Positions 1 to 6,877 of a stretch of DNA of 7,130 nt are shown here, one piece after another. The notes beneath the pieces were generated by a model that was not told the DNA's origin, ran no database searches, and saw nothing but the letters and a program-made list of their open reading frames with translations. Numbering within the stretch: the first letter of the stretch is position 1; every line of letters begins with the position of its first letter. Origin of the DNA: Clostridiales bacterium UBA1777 (GTDB taxonomy: Bacteria > Bacillota > Clostridia > Oscillospirales > Oscillospiraceae); the NCBI GenBank assembly GCA_002315275.1, contig DCGN01000106.1, positions 4,820 through 11,949 of the forward strand, written 5' to 3'. Both the position numbers and the translations under genes were made by a program.

Positions 1-2238
1 CTTGAAGCGGACGTCCTTGGAGAGGAGTCTGTGCGTGCCGATAACAAGGTCGCACTTGCCGGTCGCTATGTCCGTGACCGTCTGATTTGACTGACCGCCC
101 GTGCGGAAGCGGCTCAGCACCTGTATATCGACCGGGAAGCCGAAAAATCTCTGAAGCGCCGTCTGATAGTGCTGCTGCGCGAGCACCGTCGTCGGGACGA
201 GTATCGCCGCCTGCTTGCCGTCAAGAATGCACTTCATCACGGCGCGGAGAGCGACCTCCGTTTTGCCGAAGCCGACGTCGCCGCAGAGAAGTCTGTCCAT
301 CGGGGTGGAGCGCTCCATATCCTCTTTTATCTCCTGCGCACACCTGAGCTGATCGTCCGTCTCGGTGTAGCCGAAGTTTTCCTCGAACTCTCTCTGCCAC
401 TCGCTGTCCTGCGAGAAGGCAAAGCCGGGTAGGCGCTGTCTCTGCGCGTATAGATTGATGAGCTTTTTCGCCATGTCCTGCGCGGAGGCCTTGGCGCGGG
501 AGCGGGTCTTCGCCCATTCCGTGCCGCCCATCTTTGAGAGCTTGACGACCTTCTGCTCTCCGCCTCCGGTGTACTTGCTCACCATGTCGAGCTGAGTTGC
601 GGGGACGTAGAGAGTATCGGTGCCCGCATAGGCGAGCTTTATATAGTCCTTCTCAAAGCCGTCGACCTTCATCTTCACGATGCCCTCAAAGCGTCCGATT
701 CCGTGCGATTCGTGGACGACGAGATCACCAGCCGAAAGGTCAGCATACGAGCCTATTCTCTCCCTGTTCGAGGGAGCTTTTTTTCTGCCCCTGCGGTGCT
801 CGCGCACATGCATGAGCTGTGAATCGGATATGATTGCAAGCTTTAAGCCCGGGTATTCGATTCCCGCGGAAAGTGAGCCGACAGTTATGCAGCAGCCCTT
901 TTTCGGAACTTCCGTAAGCACCTCGCTGACATACGAGGGTATGCCTCTGTCATCGAAAAAGTTCTTTAAGGTATTTGCTCTGCGCATATCTCCTGCGAGC
1001 ACAACGACGCGGTAATCCTGTTTTAAATAAGTGCTCACATCGTCTGCGGCGGTCTGCGCCGAGCCCGCATAGGAGGGAAGCTGCTTTGCGGGGATGCTGA
1101 TGAGCGTTTTCGGCTCGACCGGGTATCTGCCGACCGTAAAGGCGTCTGCCATGTAGACGGGGAAGTCGCAGAGCCTTTTGCAAAGCTCGTCAAAGCTCAG
1201 TCTGAACGCCTCGGCAGATGCTGCGACCATGCCCTTTTTATTGAGCTGTGCGATATCCTCGCCGAGCTGCTTCATATAATTTCTCGCTCTGTCGGCACAG
1301 CGCGGCGGCTGGTCGAACACGACTGAGGCTTCAAATGGGATATAGTCAAGCCCGCAGGCAAAGTCATAGCAGAAGGGGAGATAGCGGTCGCTGTCGGAGA
1401 GTGAAACGCCGTTTCTGAGCTTTTCTGCATCGCCTCTCAAGGTCGCGGCGAGTGTCTGAGAGAGCTCACTCGCGCGTTTTTTCTCACATTTTGCGGCGCA
1501 GTCCTCAATAATGTCGCACAGGCCCTCCGTACCGCGCTCTGAGAGTGGAGGCAGAGTCTCGGCGGCGGGAAGTATGCAGCAGCACCGGAGCGCCTCTGTG
1601 CGCCTCTGCGTGCCGACATCGAAGAAGCCCATAGAGTCGACCTCGTCACCCCAGAATTCGATTCTGACGGGCTCAGGGTACATCGGCGAAAAAAAGTCCA
1701 GAATTCCGCCTCTGCGCGAAAACTGTCCCGCGCCCTCGACCTGCTCACAGCGGGTATAGCCGCAGCGGATGAGCGCTTTTTCAAGCTCCTCGGGCGGACA
1801 CTCCTTATCTGTCGAAACGGTAAAGGCAGCCTCCTCAAGAAGCTTCGGGGGTATAGTGCGCTGAAGAAGTGCTGATACGGTCACAACGCTTATCGGTGAC
1901 TCGTTTCGAAGCATTTTGTCAAGTGCGGCAATGCGCTGCTGCTCGGCCTGCCTCGATGCGGCGAGGGTTGGGTAAAAGGCAAAATCTCTGCCGTATAAAA
2001 GTATAGGAACTATGCCCGTCATCGACTCAAGGTCGCGGCTCATGCTCTCCGCCGCCGACTCATCGGGGCAGATGACAACAAGCGGCGAGTTACCTATATC
2101 ATAAAGCGCAGCGGCAAGATTAGCCCTGTGTACTGCGGAAAGTCCGGAAATGAGCACAGGCAGTCCTCCGCTCTCTGCAAGCACAGGGAGGGCGGCTGCC
2201 TCTTTGTTATTTAAAATCTCTTCAGTCAGTATTTTCAT
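1..2238 (-). CDS. mfd: Transcription-repair coupling factor Mfd, N-terminal 746 residues (3' end outside window)
   Basis: Mfd is a cytoplasmic DNA translocase that binds RNA polymerase stalled at a lesion, pushes it off and recruits UvrA for nucleotide excision repair. The frame is open from the ATG at 2238 to the window edge. Visible parts: a UvrB-like N-terminal module with QFSRRGGILDFF at about 172-183 and WGDEVDS at 196-202; the CarD-like RNA polymerase interaction domain with VHESHGIGRFEGI from residue 508; then the motor, with a TETDDQ segment ending near 630, Walker A GDVGFGKT at 653-660, PTTVLAQQHY at 682-691 and DLVIGTHRLL from 730. The usual length is about 1150-1180 residues, so roughly a third, including the DEExx motif, lies beyond the window. 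The start is well fixed: AGAGGA (2249-2244) lies five bases upstream and an in-frame stop lies at 2259-2257. It is divergent from dnaA. Identity is from motifs seen directly; function is from the family. Confidence 0.96.
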   Translation of the reverse strand, partial: MKILTEEILNNKEAAALPVLAESGGLPVLISGLSAVHRANLAAALYDIGNSPLVVICPDESAAESMSRDLESMTGIVPILLYGRDFAFYPTLAASRQAEQQRIAALDKMLRNESPISVVTVSALLQRTIPPKLLEEAAFTVSTDKECPPEELEKALIRCGYTRCEQVEGAGQFSRRGGILDFFSPMYPEPVRIEFWGDEVDSMGFFDVGTQRRTEALRCCCILPAAETLPPLSERGTEGLCDIIEDCAAKCEKKRASELSQTLAATLRGDAEKLRNGVSLSDSDRYLPFCYDFACGLDYIPFEASVVFDQPPRCADRARNYMKQLGEDIAQLNKKGMVAASAEAFRLSFDELCKRLCDFPVYMADAFTVGRYPVEPKTLISIPAKQLPSYAGSAQTAADDVSTYLKQDYRVVVLAGDMRRANTLKNFFDDRGIPSYVSEVLTEVPKKGCCITVGSLSAGIEYPGLKLAIISDSQLMHVREHRRGRKKAPSNRERIGSYADLSAGDLVVHESHGIGRFEGIVKMKVDGFEKDYIKLAYAGTDTLYVPATQLDMVSKYTGGGEQKVVKLSKMGGTEWAKTRSRAKASAQDMAKKLINLYAQRQRLPGFAFSQDSEWQREFEENFGYTETDDQLRCAQEIKEDMERSTPMDRLLCGDVGFGKTEVALRAVMKCILDGKQAAILVPTTVLAQQHYQTALQRFFGFPVDIQVLSRFRTGGQSNQTVTDIATGKCDLVIGTHRLLSKDVRFK

Positions 2239-2255
2239 AATATTCCTCTGAGGGC

Positions 2256-2284
2256 ATTATAAACCGAACCAATTCTTTTTTCAA
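2256..2284 (-). promoter_or_regulatory. Sigma-A type promoter of mfd
   Basis: On the minus strand TTGAAA (2284-2279) and a perfect TATAAT (2261-2256) are separated by 17 bp. Transcription would start near 2249, which leaves only about ten untranslated bases, so the Shine-Dalgarno AGAGGA would sit almost at the 5' end of the mRNA. The -10 and -35 matches are seen; activity is inferred. Confidence 0.75.
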
Positions 2285-2301
2285 GCTTCCGTTTAAAAGA
2301 G

Positions 2302-2325
2302 TTATTTACATTATTATATAAATAA
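2302..2325. repeat. AT-rich dyad between the divergent mfd and dnaA promoters
   Basis: TTATTTA (2302-2308) and TAAATAA (2319-2325) are perfect 7-bp inverted arms around a 10-bp AT-only-but-one centre. The dyad lies just upstream of the dnaA -35 and upstream of the mfd -35, where an operator or DnaA autoregulatory site could act on both genes. The left arm extended by two bases, TTATTTACA, matches 7 of 9 positions of the DnaA box TTATCCACA. The sequence is so AT-rich that a chance dyad is plausible. Confidence 0.3.
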
Positions 2326-2328
2326 TAC

Positions 2329-2357
2329 TTGCAAATCAGAACATATTTTGCTATAAT
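2329..2357 (+). promoter_or_regulatory. Sigma-A type promoter of dnaA
   Basis: TTGCAA (2329-2334) and a perfect TATAAT (2352-2357) are separated by 17 bp, and TG at 2349-2350 one base before the -10 makes it an extended -10 promoter. Transcription would start near 2364, giving a leader of about 30 bases that contains the dnaA ribosome binding site AAAGGGG (2378-2384). No DnaA box of eight or nine matches is visible in this spacer, so DnaA-box autoregulation is not evident. Confidence 0.8.
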
Positions 2358-2394
2358 AAATTAGATTAACAGCGGCTAAAGGGGTACGGAAAAT

Positions 2395-3705
2395 ATGAAT
2401 TCTGTTAAAGATATATGGTCTGCCGTCATGGATATGCTGTCTCAGGAGCTTACGAGCACCGCGATATCAACATGGTTTTCAGACTGCAAGCCCATTGAGA
2501 TCGATGCGGGCTCTCTGGTCATTTATACTCCGAATGAATTTAAGCGTGATATCATCACAGACCGCTTCATGCCCCTTATAAAAAAGTCTCTGTCCGATAT
2601 CTTTTCGACGGATTTCGGCGTTGTGATTCTCTCTGGAGACGAGCTCACGGAGTATAACTCAAAAAAGCCCGATAAGGATCCCCTTCCCGAGCTTGTAGGC
2701 TATACCTTTGACAATTTCATAGTCGGCAACTCGAATAAGTTTGCCCATGCCGCCGCTATCGCGGTATCAAATAAGCCCGGCGGAGCGTATAACCCCCTTT
2801 TCATCTACGGAAACTCCGGTCTCGGCAAGACTCACCTTCTGCTTGCTATCGGTCAGTCCATAAGAGAACGCCATCCCGAAACCAAGATAGCCTATGTAAA
2901 GGGCGACGATTTTATAAACGAGCTCATATCCTCGATAAAGAATCAGAGCATGGAAAAATTCCGTCTCAAGTACCGCAATGTCGATCTCTTCCTCGTCGAC
3001 GATATTCAGTTCATCGCAGGCAAGCAGTCCACTCAGGAGGAATTTTTCCACACCTTCAACAACATATATGAGTCCGGTCATCAGATAGTCGTGACCTCCG
3101 ACCGTCCGCCTATTGAGATGAGCCTGCTTGACGACCGTCTCCGCACCCGCTTTGAGGGCGGTCTTATGGCTGATATCCAGCCTCCCGATGTAGAGACGAG
3201 AATGGTCATTACGCGCAGCAAGGCATCTCAGCTCGGTCTCAGACTCAGCGACGAATCCGTCTCCTATATAGCCGAAAAGCTCACGTCAAATGTGCGTCAG
3301 ATTGAGGGCGTTGTAAAGCGTCTTACAGCATACAAGGATATTTTGGGCTGTGTCATAGACCTCGAAGCCGTAAGGCGAGCGATGGAGGACGTTGAGAGAA
3401 ACGGCACCTATATTCCGTCTCCAGACCGCATCATCCGCGAAACGGCGAGATTCTTCTCACTCTCCGAGGAAGATCTTCGCGGTCAGAACCGTTCGAAGAA
3501 TACAGCTGTCGCGCGTCAGATATCGATGTACCTCATCCGCACTCTGTCAAACCGTTCGCTGAAGGATATCGGTTCTGAATATGAGGACAGAAACCACTCG
3601 ACGGTCTATGCCTCAATTAAGAAAATTGAGGACTGCATAAAGAGCGACCCCTCAATGGCATCGACTATAAGAGAGATAACCTCGAATATAAACTCCGTCT
3701 CTTAA
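2395..3705 (+). CDS. dnaA: Chromosomal replication initiator protein DnaA
   Basis: DnaA is the AAA+ initiator that binds DnaA boxes, forms an ATP-dependent filament on the origin, opens the unwinding element and helps load the helicase. The protein has 436 residues, close to the family norm of about 440-470. Domain I spans roughly 1-75 and the linker domain II is short (about 76-100). Domain III starts at YTFDNFIVG (103-111) and shows Walker A GNSGLGKT (139-146), Walker B LFLVDDIQF (198-206), sensor I IVVTSDRPP (231-239), box VII LDDRLRTRF (245-253, likely arginine finger R252) and sensor II SNVRQIEG (298-305). Domain IV carries the helix-turn-helix and the signature DRNHSTV (398-404). The family usually has RDH where this protein has RNH. 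AAAGGGG (2378-2384) precedes the ATG by ten bases. It has its own promoter upstream and the oriC-like spacer downstream. Confidence 0.98.
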   Translation: MNSVKDIWSAVMDMLSQELTSTAISTWFSDCKPIEIDAGSLVIYTPNEFKRDIITDRFMPLIKKSLSDIFSTDFGVVILSGDELTEYNSKKPDKDPLPELVGYTFDNFIVGNSNKFAHAAAIAVSNKPGGAYNPLFIYGNSGLGKTHLLLAIGQSIRERHPETKIAYVKGDDFINELISSIKNQSMEKFRLKYRNVDLFLVDDIQFIAGKQSTQEEFFHTFNNIYESGHQIVVTSDRPPIEMSLLDDRLRTRFEGGLMADIQPPDVETRMVITRSKASQLGLRLSDESVSYIAEKLTSNVRQIEGVVKRLTAYKDILGCVIDLEAVRRAMEDVERNGTYIPSPDRIIRETARFFSLSEEDLRGQNRSKNTAVARQISMYLIRTLSNRSLKDIGSEYEDRNHSTVYASIKKIEDCIKSDPSMASTIREITSNINSVS

Positions 3706-3863
3706 TTCATTAAGGCTTGAGGAACAGCACAACGGATAAATGCCGCTGATAAGCCCGTAATTAATAATTGCCGGTTTAAAAAAGGTTCAAAAGTCCTGTC
3801 GTTTTTGTTTTGAAAATTGTCGAAAGTTTATTTTACATATTTTAACTGTTGAGACTTTCAAAA

Positions 3864-3872
3864 TTATCAACA
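3864..3872 (+). promoter_or_regulatory. DnaA box 1 (TTATCAACA)
   Basis: TTATCAACA matches the consensus TTATCCACA at 8 of 9 positions. It is in the same orientation as the second box and is separated from it by 3 bases (12-bp repeat distance), about one helical turn, which suits cooperative binding. Confidence 0.8.
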
Positions 3873-3875
3873 TTT

Positions 3876-3884
3876 TTATCAACA
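3876..3884 (+). promoter_or_regulatory. DnaA box 2 (TTATCAACA)
   Basis: This is an exact copy of the first box, with the same C-to-A change at the sixth position of the consensus. The pair is the strongest DnaA-binding signal in the window. Confidence 0.8.
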
Positions 3885-3918
3885 CATTTTTTCCTTATGC
3901 ATCAACGGTTTTTCCGGC

Positions 3919-3927
3919 TTTTCAACA
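3919..3927 (+). promoter_or_regulatory. Degenerate DnaA box next to the unwinding region
   Basis: TTTTCAACA matches 7 of 9 consensus positions and has the same orientation and the same TCAACA tail as the two strong boxes. It ends ten bases before the trinucleotide run, a place where a box is needed to start filament growth onto a single strand. A still weaker TCAAC core lies between it and the strong boxes at 3902-3906. Confidence 0.45.
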
Positions 3928-3980
3928 ATATTTTGTTCTACTGCTTTTATTACTGAAATATTTTGATTTATATATTTCCT
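3928..3980. other. Candidate DNA unwinding element with a DnaA-trio
   Basis: From 3938 to 3955 the plus strand reads CTA CTG CTT TTA TTA CTG, so the complementary strand read 3'-5' is GAT GAC GAA AAT AAT GAC, six consecutive triplets with a conserved middle A. The DnaA-trio known from Bacillus subtilis is a run of 3'-[G/A]A-N-5' triplets just downstream of DnaA boxes. An AT-rich tract to about 3980 follows. The triplet pattern and the box orientation are seen; unwinding here is inferred. The stretch between box and trios is AT-rich rather than GC-rich, a difference from the Bacillus layout. Confidence 0.5.
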
Positions 3981-3997
3981 GACTACGTTTTTTAAAA

Positions 3998-4011
3998 GCC
4001 GGATTTCCGGC
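3998..4011. repeat. Perfect hairpin beside the dnaN ribosome binding site
   Basis: GCCGGA (3998-4003) and TCCGGC (4006-4011) are perfect 6-bp arms around TT; the real fold would be a 5-bp stem with a 4-base loop. It ends five bases before the CGGAG of dnaN (4016-4020), so it could affect translation. On the minus strand it is followed by TTTT and then A residues, a poor match to an intrinsic terminator. The role is unknown. Confidence 0.45.
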
Positions 4012-4025
4012 AGATCGGAGAAAAC

Positions 4026-5129
4026 ATGAAACTTACCTGTGAAAAATACATGCTTCAGACTGCAGTCAACACGAGCTCAAGAGCAGCGGCTGCAAAAAGC
4101 CCCATCGCAACGCTCGAGGGTCTGCTCCTCGAAGCCGGAGAGAATCTCCGCATCAGCGGCTACGACCTTAAAAAAGGAATATATACGACCATAGACGCCG
4201 AGGTTATCGAACCGGGCTCTGTTGTTCTGAATGCAAAACTTTTCGGCGAGATGGTCAGAAAGCTCCCTGACGGCATAGTCAGCATTGACACCGACAGCAC
4301 CGACATGACCTATGTAAAGTGCGGAAAATCCGATTTCTCCTTTATGGGCATGAGTGCCGAGGATTATCCGGAGCTTCCCTCCGTTGACGGCATAAGGAGC
4401 TATTCGATAGAGCAGAGCACGATAAAGAGCATGATAAATCAGAGCATCTTTGCGGTCAGCGACAATGATAGCCGCCCTGTTTACACCGGCTCCATGTTTG
4501 AGATCGAAAACAATGTTCTCACCCTCATTTCCGTTGACGGCTACAGGCTTGCCCTCAGAAAGGAAAGCATTGAGGGCGGCGAGGAGCATTCAGAGTTCAT
4601 CGTTCCCGGTACGGCACTCAGCGACCTTGAACGCATCTGCACCGATAGCGAGGATAAAATAAGCATCTCTGTCGGCTCAAATCACATATCCTTCTCTGTC
4701 GGAGATACCGTCATTGTCACAAGAAGACTTGAGGGAGATTTCTTAAACTACAGAAAGGCCGTTCCGACATCATTTAAGTATATGATAAAGGTCAACCGCT
4801 CGGAGTTTTTAAGAGTTGTCGACCGAGTTGCTCTTATAGTAGACGAGAAAACAAGAAGCCCCATCAAGCTCGTATTCGGTGATGGAATTATAGATTGTAT
4901 GTGCAATACTCCCAAGGGAAAAGCGGAGGATGTCTGCCTCTGCGAGGGTAACGGCGAGGAGCTTCAGATAGGCTTCAACGACCGCTATCTGCTCGATGCT
5001 CTGAAGGCAGCTCCCGCAGAAGAAATTTACATATGCCTCAATACCAGCTCGTCCCCGAGCGTCATGCTTCCTGCCGACGAAAACGAAAAATTCAAATATA
5101 TGATCCTTCCCATCCGCCTGAGGGTATAA
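4026..5129 (+). CDS. dnaN: DNA polymerase III subunit beta (sliding clamp)
   Basis: DnaN forms a ring-shaped dimer around DNA that tethers the replicative polymerase and serves as docking site for repair and mismatch proteins. The 367 residues match the family length. Visible family marks are [11 protein letters not shown] at about 169-179 (the DGxRLA motif), [12 protein letters not shown] at 236-247, [11 protein letters not shown] at 316-326 and the conserved C-terminal end [10 protein letters not shown] (358-367), which lines the clamp's partner-binding pocket. Three clamp-fold repeats are expected from the family and fit the length. The start has CGGAG (4016-4020) five bases upstream. It begins the dnaN-yaaA-recF-remB block: the last codons of dnaN contain the ribosome binding site of yaaA. 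Nothing appears broken or missing. Confidence 0.97.
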   Translation: MKLTCEKYMLQTAVNTSSRAAAAKSPIATLEGLLLEAGENLRISGYDLKKGIYTTIDAEVIEPGSVVLNAKLFGEMVRKLPDGIVSIDTDSTDMTYVKCGKSDFSFMGMSAEDYPELPSVDGIRSYSIEQSTIKSMINQSIFAVSDNDSRPVYTGSMFEIENNVLTLISVDGYRLALRKESIEGGEEHSEFIVPGTALSDLERICTDSEDKISISVGSNHISFSVGDTVIVTRRLEGDFLNYRKAVPTSFKYMIKVNRSEFLRVVDRVALIVDEKTRSPIKLVFGDGIIDCMCNTPKGKAEDVCLCEGNGEELQIGFNDRYLLDALKAAPAEEIYICLNTSSSPSVMLPADENEKFKYMILPIRLRV

Positions 5130-5133
5130 GCTT

Positions 5134-5355
5134 ATGAAAAAGACTGAAAAAATCGAAATAAACACCGAGTTTATAAAGCTCGACTCACTTCTTAAATTCG
5201 CGGCTCTTACCGGCACCGGCGGAGAAGCAAAATTCGTCATTGCCGAGGGAATGGTGACCGTGAACGGCGAGGTCTGCACACAGCGCGGAAAGAAGATATA
5301 TCCGGGCGATACGGTATGCTTAAACGAGTTTGAGCTTGCCGTCGTAAAGGCATGA
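5134..5355 (+). CDS. yaaA: Small S4-domain RNA-binding protein (YaaA family)
   Basis: This is a 73-residue protein made of little more than one S4 domain, with [19 protein letters not shown] at 14-32, followed by [20 protein letters not shown] at 35-54 and YPGDTV at 56-61. The IxLDxLLK...VxVNG pattern is typical of the S4 gene always found between dnaN and recF in Firmicutes. S4 domains bind structured RNA, often ribosomal RNA; a link to ribosome assembly has been suggested for the Bacillus homologue, but the exact role is not clear from this sequence. GAGGG (5120-5124), inside the end of dnaN, gives a nine-base spacing to the ATG, and only four bases separate the two genes. The gene overlaps recF by four bases (ATGA). 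Confidence 0.92.
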   Translation: MKKTEKIEINTEFIKLDSLLKFAALTGTGGEAKFVIAEGMVTVNGEVCTQRGKKIYPGDTVCLNEFELAVVKA

Positions 5356-6452
5356 TAATTAAAAGAATCGCTTTAAACGGCTTTAGAAATTACGATTTTG
5401 AGACTGCGGAATTTGACCCCGGCACGAATGTCATATACGGCGAAAATGCGCAGGGTAAGACAAATCTGCTCGAGGCTGTTTATATGCTTGCCGCCGGAAA
5501 AAGCTTCCGTACGAGATTTGATAAGGAGATCATCGGCTTCGGCTGTGACGTCGCGGAAATTCTCGCCGATGTCTTGAGTCACGACCGCGAGCAGACAGTC
5601 CGCATCGTCATGAAAAGCGGTCAGCGAAAGCAGATAAGCGTTAATTCAGTCAAAAAGACCGCATCCGAGCTTTCTGGAACGGTCACGGCAGTGCTTTTCT
5701 GCCCCGATGATCTGAACCTGATTAAAGATGGTGCGGCGGCAAGAAGAAAGCTTCTTGACAACGCAATAAGTCAGATAAGGCCGCGCTACGCGGAATACCT
5801 GACGGAGTTTAATAGATATTACGAAAACAAGACGAGAATTTTAAAGGACTGGCGCGAAAAGCCCTCACTTTTAGATACTCTCGACGACTTTTCCGACGGT
5901 ATGTGCAGAATGAGCGCACAGATAATCCGGTATCGCGCTTCATTTGCGGCGCGGCTCAATGAGGAGGCTGCACCGATACACAGTGAGTTCTCATCGGCCG
6001 GCGAAAGGCTCGATATAGTTTACGATACCGTGAGTACCGTCAAGGATCCGACAGGCTCTGTGAAGGAGATTTATTACGATCTCTGTGACCACCTCGAAAA
6101 GCACAGAAAAGCCGAGCTTGAGAGTCAGCAGTGCCTCACGGGTGCACATAAAGATGACCTTATAATCTCCATTAACGGACAGAATGCACGGAGCTTCGCA
6201 AGTCAGGGACAGACGCGGACTGCGGCTCTTTCAATAAAGCTTGCCGAGAGGGAAATATATCTCGATGAAACGGGCGAGTATCCGATACTTCTGCTTGATG
6301 ATGTGCTGTCAGAGCTCGATACGAAGCGGCAGGAGTTTGTATTAAACCGCATCGGAGGCGGGCAGACGCTCATCACCTGCTGTGAGGATGAGGGAATATC
6401 AAAGCGCACCGGCGGCAGAGTGCTGCACGTTGATAAGGGGAGGATACGCTGA
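5352..6452 (+). CDS. recF: DNA replication and repair protein RecF
   Basis: RecF is an SMC-like ATPase that, with RecO and RecR, helps load RecA at single-strand gaps and stalled forks. The 366 residues agree with the family. Walker A is GENAQGKT (30-37), within the typical N-terminus [21 protein letters not shown] lies at 264-270, the ABC signature region [17 protein letters not shown] at 283-299, and Walker [14 protein letters not shown] at 311-323. The start overlaps the yaaA stop as ATGA. The only ribosome-binding-like sequence, AAAGG (5346-5350), is a single base from the ATG, so initiation probably depends on ribosomes ending yaaA. The alignment of the N-terminus with the family supports this start. 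Its stop shares one base with the remB start (TGATG). Confidence 0.97.
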   Translation: MIIKRIALNGFRNYDFETAEFDPGTNVIYGENAQGKTNLLEAVYMLAAGKSFRTRFDKEIIGFGCDVAEILADVLSHDREQTVRIVMKSGQRKQISVNSVKKTASELSGTVTAVLFCPDDLNLIKDGAAARRKLLDNAISQIRPRYAEYLTEFNRYYENKTRILKDWREKPSLLDTLDDFSDGMCRMSAQIIRYRASFAARLNEEAAPIHSEFSSAGERLDIVYDTVSTVKDPTGSVKEIYYDLCDHLEKHRKAELESQQCLTGAHKDDLIISINGQNARSFASQGQTRTAALSIKLAEREIYLDETGEYPILLLDDVLSELDTKRQEFVLNRIGGGQTLITCCEDEGISKRTGGRVLHVDKGRIR

Positions 6453-6706
6453 TGTATCTGCATATCGGCGGAGGCACTATGCTGAGAACGGACAGCATAA
6501 TCGGAGTTTTCGACCTCGACAATACGAGCCAGTCGCACATAACGAGAAAGTATCTCACAATGGCTGAAAAAAACGGCGCGGTCATTAATGCCGCAGAGGA
6601 TATTCCGAAGACTTTTATAGTCTGCAATGATGAGCGCGGCATGAGGGTGTATCTCTCCCAGCTTTCGACGCAGACACTGATGGCGAGATATAAGCACGGA
6701 TTTTAA
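6452..6706 (+). CDS. remB: RemB-type extracellular matrix regulator (DUF370)
   Basis: The 84 residues match the DUF370 family. Marks are MYLHIGGG at 1-8, IIGVFDLDNTSQS at 16-28, a TRKYLTMAEKNG helix at 31-42, IPKTFIVC at 51-58 and VYLSQLSTQTLMAR at 66-79. In Bacillus subtilis RemB is encoded between recF and gyrB and, with the related RemA, is needed for expression of biofilm matrix genes; RemA binds DNA. Whether this homologue has that role is inferred only from family and position. AAGGGGAGG (6435-6443), inside the end of recF, is a strong ribosome binding site eight bases from the ATG, so remB may be made at a higher rate than recF. The stop codon TAA (6704-6706) lies inside the left arm of the repeat element that follows, so the last codon may have been set by that element. 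Confidence 0.93.
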   Translation: MYLHIGGGTMLRTDSIIGVFDLDNTSQSHITRKYLTMAEKNGAVINAAEDIPKTFIVCNDERGMRVYLSQLSTQTLMARYKHGF

Positions 6707-6715
6707 TTCGTTAAG
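6701..6715 (-). repeat. Left arm of 15-bp inverted repeat
   Basis: TTTTAATTCGTTAAG is the exact reverse complement of 6948-6962. It contains the last bases and stop codon of remB. Its core TTAA-TTCG-TTAA can itself pair as a four-base stem with a UUCG loop in RNA. Confidence 0.85.
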
Positions 6716-6735
6716 ATATGCTGTGCACCTCGTGG

Positions 6736-6764
6736 CGCGTGGCAGATATCCACTGCACCGTGAG
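6736..6764 (+). repeat. Second repeat family, left copy
   Basis: The 29 bases starting CGCGTGGCAGATA match 6878-6906 (starting CGCGTAGCAGATA) at 22 of 29 positions without gaps. The offset of 142 bp does not fit the 54-bp tandem period, so this is a separate repetition. Confidence 0.5.
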
Positions 6765-6769
6765 TACAG

Positions 6770-6877
6770 TTTCGTGCAGATGCACTACAGAACTGCATTG
6801 CAAATCTTGACGAGTTAAAAAAGTTTCGGGCATTCGCACTAACGAACTGCGTGGCAAGTTTTGACGAATTGAAAAAG
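6770..6877 (+). repeat. Two tandem 54-bp repeat units
   Basis: Unit 1 is 6770-6823 and unit 2 is 6824-6877; they match at 42 of 54 positions without gaps. Each ends with the motif (C/T)TTGACGA(G/A)TT(A/G)AAAAAG (6806-6823 and 6860-6877), of which a third copy, CTTAACGAATTAAAAAAG, lies at 6948-6965. The unit is a multiple of three and is open in one frame on each strand, but neither frame has gene-like start signals. A partial further unit beginning at 6878 has decayed. Confidence 0.8.

Larger units (their letters stand above)
3706..4025. other. dnaA-dnaN spacer, probable core of oriC
   Basis: This 320-bp stretch has no gene. It is strongly AT-rich compared with the flanking genes. Reading left to right it holds: two weak minus-strand TTATC-containing sites (3731-3739 and 3744-3752, 6 of 9 matches each), two good plus-strand DnaA boxes, a weaker box, a trinucleotide run like a DnaA-trio, an AT-rich tract to about 3980, and a hairpin next to the dnaN ribosome binding site. 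In Bacillus subtilis the unwinding site also lies between dnaA and dnaN, which supports the reading. No intrinsic terminator for dnaA is seen. The only promoter-like hint for dnaN is TATATT (3971-3976), without a convincing -35, so dnaN may partly depend on read-through from dnaA. Confidence 0.75.

Noticed and set aside
87..1838. Several open frames of 70-130 codons opposite or beside mfd
   Set aside because: All lie within the continuous Mfd reading frame, which shows family motifs along its length.
3810..3839. dnaN promoter from TTGAAA (3810-3815) with TACATA (3834-3839)
   Set aside because: The -10 matches only three of six positions, and the site is almost 190 bases from the gene within the oriC-like region.
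4077..4589. Minus-strand open frame of 170 codons inside dnaN
   Set aside because: It is the shadow of dnaN, with no family features and no ribosome binding site.
6203..6697. Minus-strand open frame of 164 codons across recF and remB
   Set aside because: It covers two clear genes on the other strand and has no recognisable protein features.
6739..6753. Short hairpin GTGG/CCAC as remB terminator
   Set aside because: A four-base stem without a following T-run is too weak for an intrinsic terminator.
6770..6877. CRISPR-like array
   Set aside because: There are only two adjacent diverged units without unique spacers between identical repeats, and no cas genes.
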